Source: Oligoflexia bacterium
Lineage (GTDB): Bacteria; Bdellovibrionota; Bdellovibrionia; Bdellovibrionales; UBA1609
Length of the DNA: 8,604 nt
NCBI GenBank assembly: GCA_026914095.1
Contig: JAPPIY010000121.1
Span: 1-8,604 of the forward strand
Direction: 5' to 3'
A model generated the notes under the pieces. That model was not told the origin of the DNA, did not search any database, and saw only the letters and a list, made by a program, of their open reading frames with translations. Positions within the stretch are counted from its first letter, which is position 1; each line of letters begins with the position of its first letter. Made by a program: the position numbers and the translations under genes. Below, one piece after another: positions 6,340 to 8,604 of this stretch.

Positions 6340-6477
6340 TTATTGACAGACTTTGTTATAGCTCTGTAAGGCAGAGTTCTGTCTAAAAGATTTGAAAACA
6401 CTTTTTCCCCGCTTTCTCAAACTTTTTTCCTGATTATCAAGCTCATAGAAGAATCTTTTTTCTCTATTCAAAGCCAT
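6340..6477 (-). CDS. Possible 45-residue hypothetical ORF
   Basis: A short frame beginning MALNREKRFFYELDNQEKSL and ending SYNKVCQ, basic and helical in character. A weak GAAAG lies directly before the ATG; no clear promoter is seen. I recognise no family. It is divergent from the lipoprotein gene and sits in a 386-base spacer (6274-6659) that otherwise contains the 20-bp repeat and two hairpins. It may be a chance frame or the relic of a longer gene. Confidence 0.2.
   Translation of the reverse strand: MALNREKRFFYELDNQEKSLRKRGKSVFKSFRQNSALQSYNKVCQ
6345..6383. other. Nested stem-loop
   Basis: GACAGA (6345-6350) pairs with TCTGTC (6378-6383), and within it CTCTG (6362-6366) pairs with CAGAG (6372-6376) around five bases. 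Both stems are perfect. No T run follows on the plus strand beyond TAAAAG, so it is not a standard terminator. It overlaps the possible ORF at 6340-6477. Confidence 0.4.
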
Positions 6478-6613
6478 CTTTCAACACTACAACTCATCTT
6501 GAGTCTGTAAAAACAAACTTTTGGATAATTTCTCTTTTTGTAAAGGATACCCCCATCCTATACATTTAATAGGCTTTAGTCTGTTTTTATCGTAACATTT
6601 CTTGATCTTTTTC

Positions 6614-6629
6614 CTGTTCGGAAGGACAG
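6614..6629 (+). promoter_or_regulatory. GNRA-type hairpin and Shine-Dalgarno in the lipoprotein leader
   Basis: CTGTTC (6614-6619) pairs with GGACAG (6624-6629), with one G-U pair, closing a GGAA tetraloop. It lies 30 bases before the start codon and just upstream of a strong ribosome site, AGGAGGGG (6648-6655). It could stabilise the mRNA 5' end or modulate translation; that role is inference. Confidence 0.35.
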
Positions 6630-6659
6630 TGGAAGAGCATTGTAAGTAGGAGGGGATTT

Positions 6660-7142
6660 ATGAAGATTTTTCAAGTCATTGGTTTCTTTTTTTTTACAGG
6701 AGTATTTATATCTTGCGGGGGAACACCGAACCTAGAAATTACGGCAGAAAAGGTAAGGGATGACAAGAGTCTCAGGGCTTTTGTGAGAGCCGCAAAAGAG
6801 CATTTAGAGACTAATTATGAGCAGGCCGTGGTTGATTTTGGAAAGGAAAAACGATGGAGAAGCAAGACTGTTTATCTTTGGAGCTTAAAAAAAGATGGCT
6901 CATTTCTTTTTCATATCGAAATTCCTATTCTAAAAGAGCGCAAATTTGAAAGCAGTGAAACCACAGACAAGTTTTTGGACGAGGGATTTAGGTATGGAGG
7001 CGGTTTCGTAGAATACACTGTAGATAATCCCGCAAAAGAAGGCCCAGACCAGTCCCGAAAAATAGCCTATGTTATTCCCTTTGAAAGAGAAGGCGAAGAG
7101 TATCTAATAGCCTCTGGCTATTATCCAGATTATGAGCCCTGA
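6660..7142 (+). CDS. Cache-domain-like lipoprotein
   Basis: A 160-residue secreted lipoprotein. The signal peptide is followed by a lipobox ending FIS-C at Cys19, after which the mature protein would be lipidated; Gly at +2 gives no inner-membrane retention signal, so the outer membrane is plausible. The mature part resembles a single Cache domain: a long helix (SLRAFVRAAKEHLETNYEQAVVDF, about 37-60), then VYLWSLKKDGSFLFH (71-85), GGGFVEYTVDNP (113-124), a KIAYVIPF strand (134-141) and a closing EYLIASGYYP (147-156). These match the usual Cache pattern of a sensor strand, a GWVxYxWxNP turn and a final G(S/A)GYY. Cache domains normally sense small molecules as part of chemoreceptors or kinases; here there is no signalling domain, so it may work with a partner. 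A strong Shine-Dalgarno (6648-6655) fixes the start. Confidence 0.78.
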   Translation: MKIFQVIGFFFFTGVFISCGGTPNLEITAEKVRDDKSLRAFVRAAKEHLETNYEQAVVDFGKEKRWRSKTVYLWSLKKDGSFLFHIEIPILKERKFESSETTDKFLDEGFRYGGGFVEYTVDNPAKEGPDQSRKIAYVIPFEREGEEYLIASGYYPDYEP

Positions 7143-7181
7143 TACACTTAACAAGAGTTTTTAAAGAAGTTTTTTGTATCA
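7140..7181 (+). terminator. Stem-loop at the lipoprotein stop codon
   Basis: TGATACA (7140-7146, which includes the TGA stop) pairs with TGTATCA (7175-7181). The loop is long and the following T run is displaced (TTTTTTG at about 7196-7202), so this is a weak terminator candidate only. Confidence 0.3.
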
Positions 7182-7367
7182 CAAAAGAAGGCCGATTTTT
7201 TGTTTTCCTACTGAAAATTTATTGGTTATGGTCAAATTAACTTCAGTCATTATACTATTAAAGTATTTATAAACTGCCTCTAATAAGTTTAATTTCTAAA
7301 AAACCAGCTAAAAAAGAATAGTAAAAATAAAGCTCTCTTGAAATAATGTAAAAATCAGGCTTTGTCT

Positions 7368-7395
7368 TTAACATTAAAGCAAGTTATGCTATAAA
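7368..7395 (+). promoter_or_regulatory. Probable promoter of purE
   Basis: TTAACA (7368-7373) and TATAAA (7390-7395) are 16 bases apart, each one base from consensus. The predicted transcript start is close to the ATG at 7402, leaving little or no leader. The preceding spacer (from 7143) contains the stem-loop and no gene. Confidence 0.4.
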
Positions 7396-7401
7396 CAGTT
7401 T

Positions 7402-7784
7402 ATGGGGGTAAAAAGCAAATAGCGGTGGTTATGGGGAGCCCTTCTGACTTAAAAGTCATGTCAGAAGGGGTGAATTTATTAAAAGAATGGAAAATACCTA
7501 CAGAAGTAAAAGTGGTTTCAGCCCATCGAACTCCGGAATTTATGCAGGAGTATGCTCTTAAAGCTCAGGACAGAGGCCTTCAAGTGATCCTTGCGGGGGC
7601 GGGAGGAGCCGCTCACCTGCCGGGAATGTTAGCTAGTTTGACTGTCAGGGCTTTAAACAAAGGAAAGGAAACACTCTTAACAAAACCTATTCTAAATTTT
7701 GAAAATAACTCTGAAAAAATCCGTATTTACGGCCTTCTTCAACTCTTTCTCTCTTTCAACGGGCGAACTCAGGATAAAAAATAG
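7402..7784 (+). pseudogene. purE: purE remnant (N5-carboxyaminoimidazole ribonucleotide mutase)
   Basis: PurE rearranges N5-CAIR to CAIR in purine synthesis. The in-frame part shows VAVVMGSPSD-type start residues (GSPSD), VVSAHRTPEFM with the catalytic His, and ILAGAGGAAHLPGMLASLT, so the first half of a normal ~160-residue protein is intact. After the LASLT at about 7643 the family's PLPVIGVPV segment is missing; VRALNKGKETLL resembles the following RALNGxDSLLS stretch, and then the sequence is unrelated to PurE and stops at 7784. At the 5' end the frame is open only from the TAA at 7392; the natural-looking ATG at 7402 is out of frame, and restoring one G to the G5 run (7404-7408) would join it to KKQIAVVMGS. 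Otherwise the first usable start is GTG 7425. Two separate defects make it a probable pseudogene. No purK is present. Confidence 0.75.
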
Positions 7785-7818
7785 ATGTTGCTATGAGTCA
7801 AATATATATTACAGTATT

Positions 7819-7838
7819 AAAGGGTTTCAATTAAAATT
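7819..7838. repeat. 20-bp exact direct repeat, copy 2
   Basis: Second copy of AAAGGGTTTCAATTAAAATT, identical to 6297-6316 and in the same orientation. It lies in the spacer between the purE remnant and the methyltransferase gene. Confidence 0.7.
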
Positions 7839-7949
7839 GTAGAATAAATTAGGTATGAACTTACAATTTAGGAATAAATTCTATAAATAGTGTCATGAAT
7901 CCTATCTGTAATATAGAACTACTATAAAATTATTCAAAAAAGGGGTTAT

Positions 7950-8604
7950 ATGGAGACAATTATTACAAAAGAAAAATTAGAAGATTTACAGTTAGACACT
8001 GATAGATTCCATTTTTTTTTTAAATCTAAGAATAATAAGGAAATCATACATTTATTGAATAAATTAGGGAAGTTGCCAGATAGTTTTGATGAAAACATAC
8101 TGTTGTATTTTGTAAAAAATGAGCATCCAACCATTCGGTATCTAGCGGTAAAAAATTTAGGAAAATTAAATAGACCTTCTTTATTATCAACTTTTAAGAA
8201 GCTTATTTTGAGTGATAATAGCTCCAGTGTAAGAAGAGAAGCAACTTCCGCGATAGGAAGAATGAGGAATGTTCGAGCTATCCCTTTTCTTATCAAATTA
8301 TTGAAAGATTCAGACCCTGAAATAACTTTGCAGGCAATTAGAGCTTTGATAGTTTTTAAAGATAAAAAAGAAATTTTAGCTGAATTAAAAAAAATGAAAA
8401 CACATCCTAATGAGATCATTCAAGATATTATTAAAACAGAGCTTTTTCAAACAAACAGAAGTCAAAAAAAGTCAGCTCATACACAATTTCCCGAAAAACT
8501 AAAGAACAGAGTCGTTTTAGGAGATATAGAGGATGTAGTAAAAAACATTCCTGATGAATCTATACATTTAACCTTTACCTCCCCGCCTTATTACAATGCA
8601 AGAG
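7950..8604 (+). CDS. HEAT-repeat DNA methyltransferase, N-terminal part (runs off the window)
   Basis: The frame is open for 218 codons to the right edge, so the gene is incomplete. After a short N-terminal segment it has about three HEAT-like helical repeats at residues 46-73 (ILLYFVKNEHPTIRYLAVKNLGKL), 77-106 (DNSSSVRREATSAIGRMRN) and 108-139 (RAIPFLIKLLKDSDPEITLQAIRALIVF). A polar linker (165-184) leads to NRVVLGDIEDVVKNIPDESIHL and then TFTSPPYYNAR (208-218). The D-x-x-x-L/V-x-x-I-P-D-x-S-I-x-L-x-x-T-SPPY pattern is that of amino-group (N6-adenine or N4-cytosine) DNA methyltransferases, SPPY being catalytic motif IV. With motif IV near the start of the catalytic domain, motifs X and I should follow beyond the edge. 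AGGGG (7941-7945) lies four bases before ATG. A weak promoter (TTACAA 7861, TATAAA 7882) is possible. The HEAT repeats probably bind protein or DNA. Confidence 0.85.
   Translation, partial: METIITKEKLEDLQLDTDRFHFFFKSKNNKEIIHLLNKLGKLPDSFDENILLYFVKNEHPTIRYLAVKNLGKLNRPSLLSTFKKLILSDNSSSVRREATSAIGRMRNVRAIPFLIKLLKDSDPEITLQAIRALIVFKDKKEILAELKKMKTHPNEIIQDIIKTELFQTNRSQKKSAHTQFPEKLKNRVVLGDIEDVVKNIPDESIHLTFTSPPYYNAR

Noticed and set aside
7946..8419. 157-residue frame on the minus strand
   Set aside because: It lies antisense to the HEAT-repeat methyltransferase, which has recognisable domains, and its translation is a Ser/Phe/Leu-rich mirror of that gene.

Overview
The window is AT-rich bacterial DNA with short intergenic Shine-Dalgarno sites, sigma70-like promoters, signal peptides and a lipobox protein, so a Gram-negative bacterium is likely. 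The protein set (XseA/XseB, a TraB/GumN-family protein, an AI-2E-type permease, a BatE-like SH3 protein) would fit a low-GC proteobacterium or Bdellovibrio-like lineage, but this is inference and no ribosomal marker is present. Two genes look broken (a frameshifted TraB/GumN gene and a damaged purE), intergenic spacers are long, and repeats are common. This suggests a genome undergoing reduction or reshuffling.

Layout. 143-1596 (+): xseA-xseB, both subunits of exodeoxyribonuclease VII, in a compact operon. 1597-1927: a spacer with two copies of a 40-bp repeat and a possible terminator. 1928-2939 (-): a TraB/GumN-family protein split by a frameshift, with a good promoter upstream. 2940-3362: a spacer with two inverted-repeat pairs and a possible 44-residue ORF. 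3363-4918 (-): a cyclic-nucleotide-binding-fold protein and an AI-2E-family permease, overlapping by ATGA and served by a strong promoter at 4940-4967. 5116-6120 (-): a membrane protein with a C-terminal SH3-like domain and BatE-like architecture. Its N-terminal part reads through a MITE, and a second MITE of the same family lies just upstream of its start. 6274-6659: a spacer with a small possible ORF and hairpins. 6660-7142 (+): a lipoprotein with a Cache-like domain. 7402-7784 (+): a purE remnant. 7950-8604 (+): the N-terminal part of a DNA methyltransferase carrying HEAT repeats, cut off by the window edge right after its SPPY catalytic motif.

How the genes relate. XseA and XseB form one enzyme. 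The cyclic-nucleotide-fold protein and the permease are translationally coupled and probably act together. The other genes look independent. The features most worth following are the MITE family that contributes in-frame codons to a membrane protein, and the HEAT-repeat methyltransferase at the right edge, whose neighbours outside the window would show whether it belongs to a restriction or defence locus.
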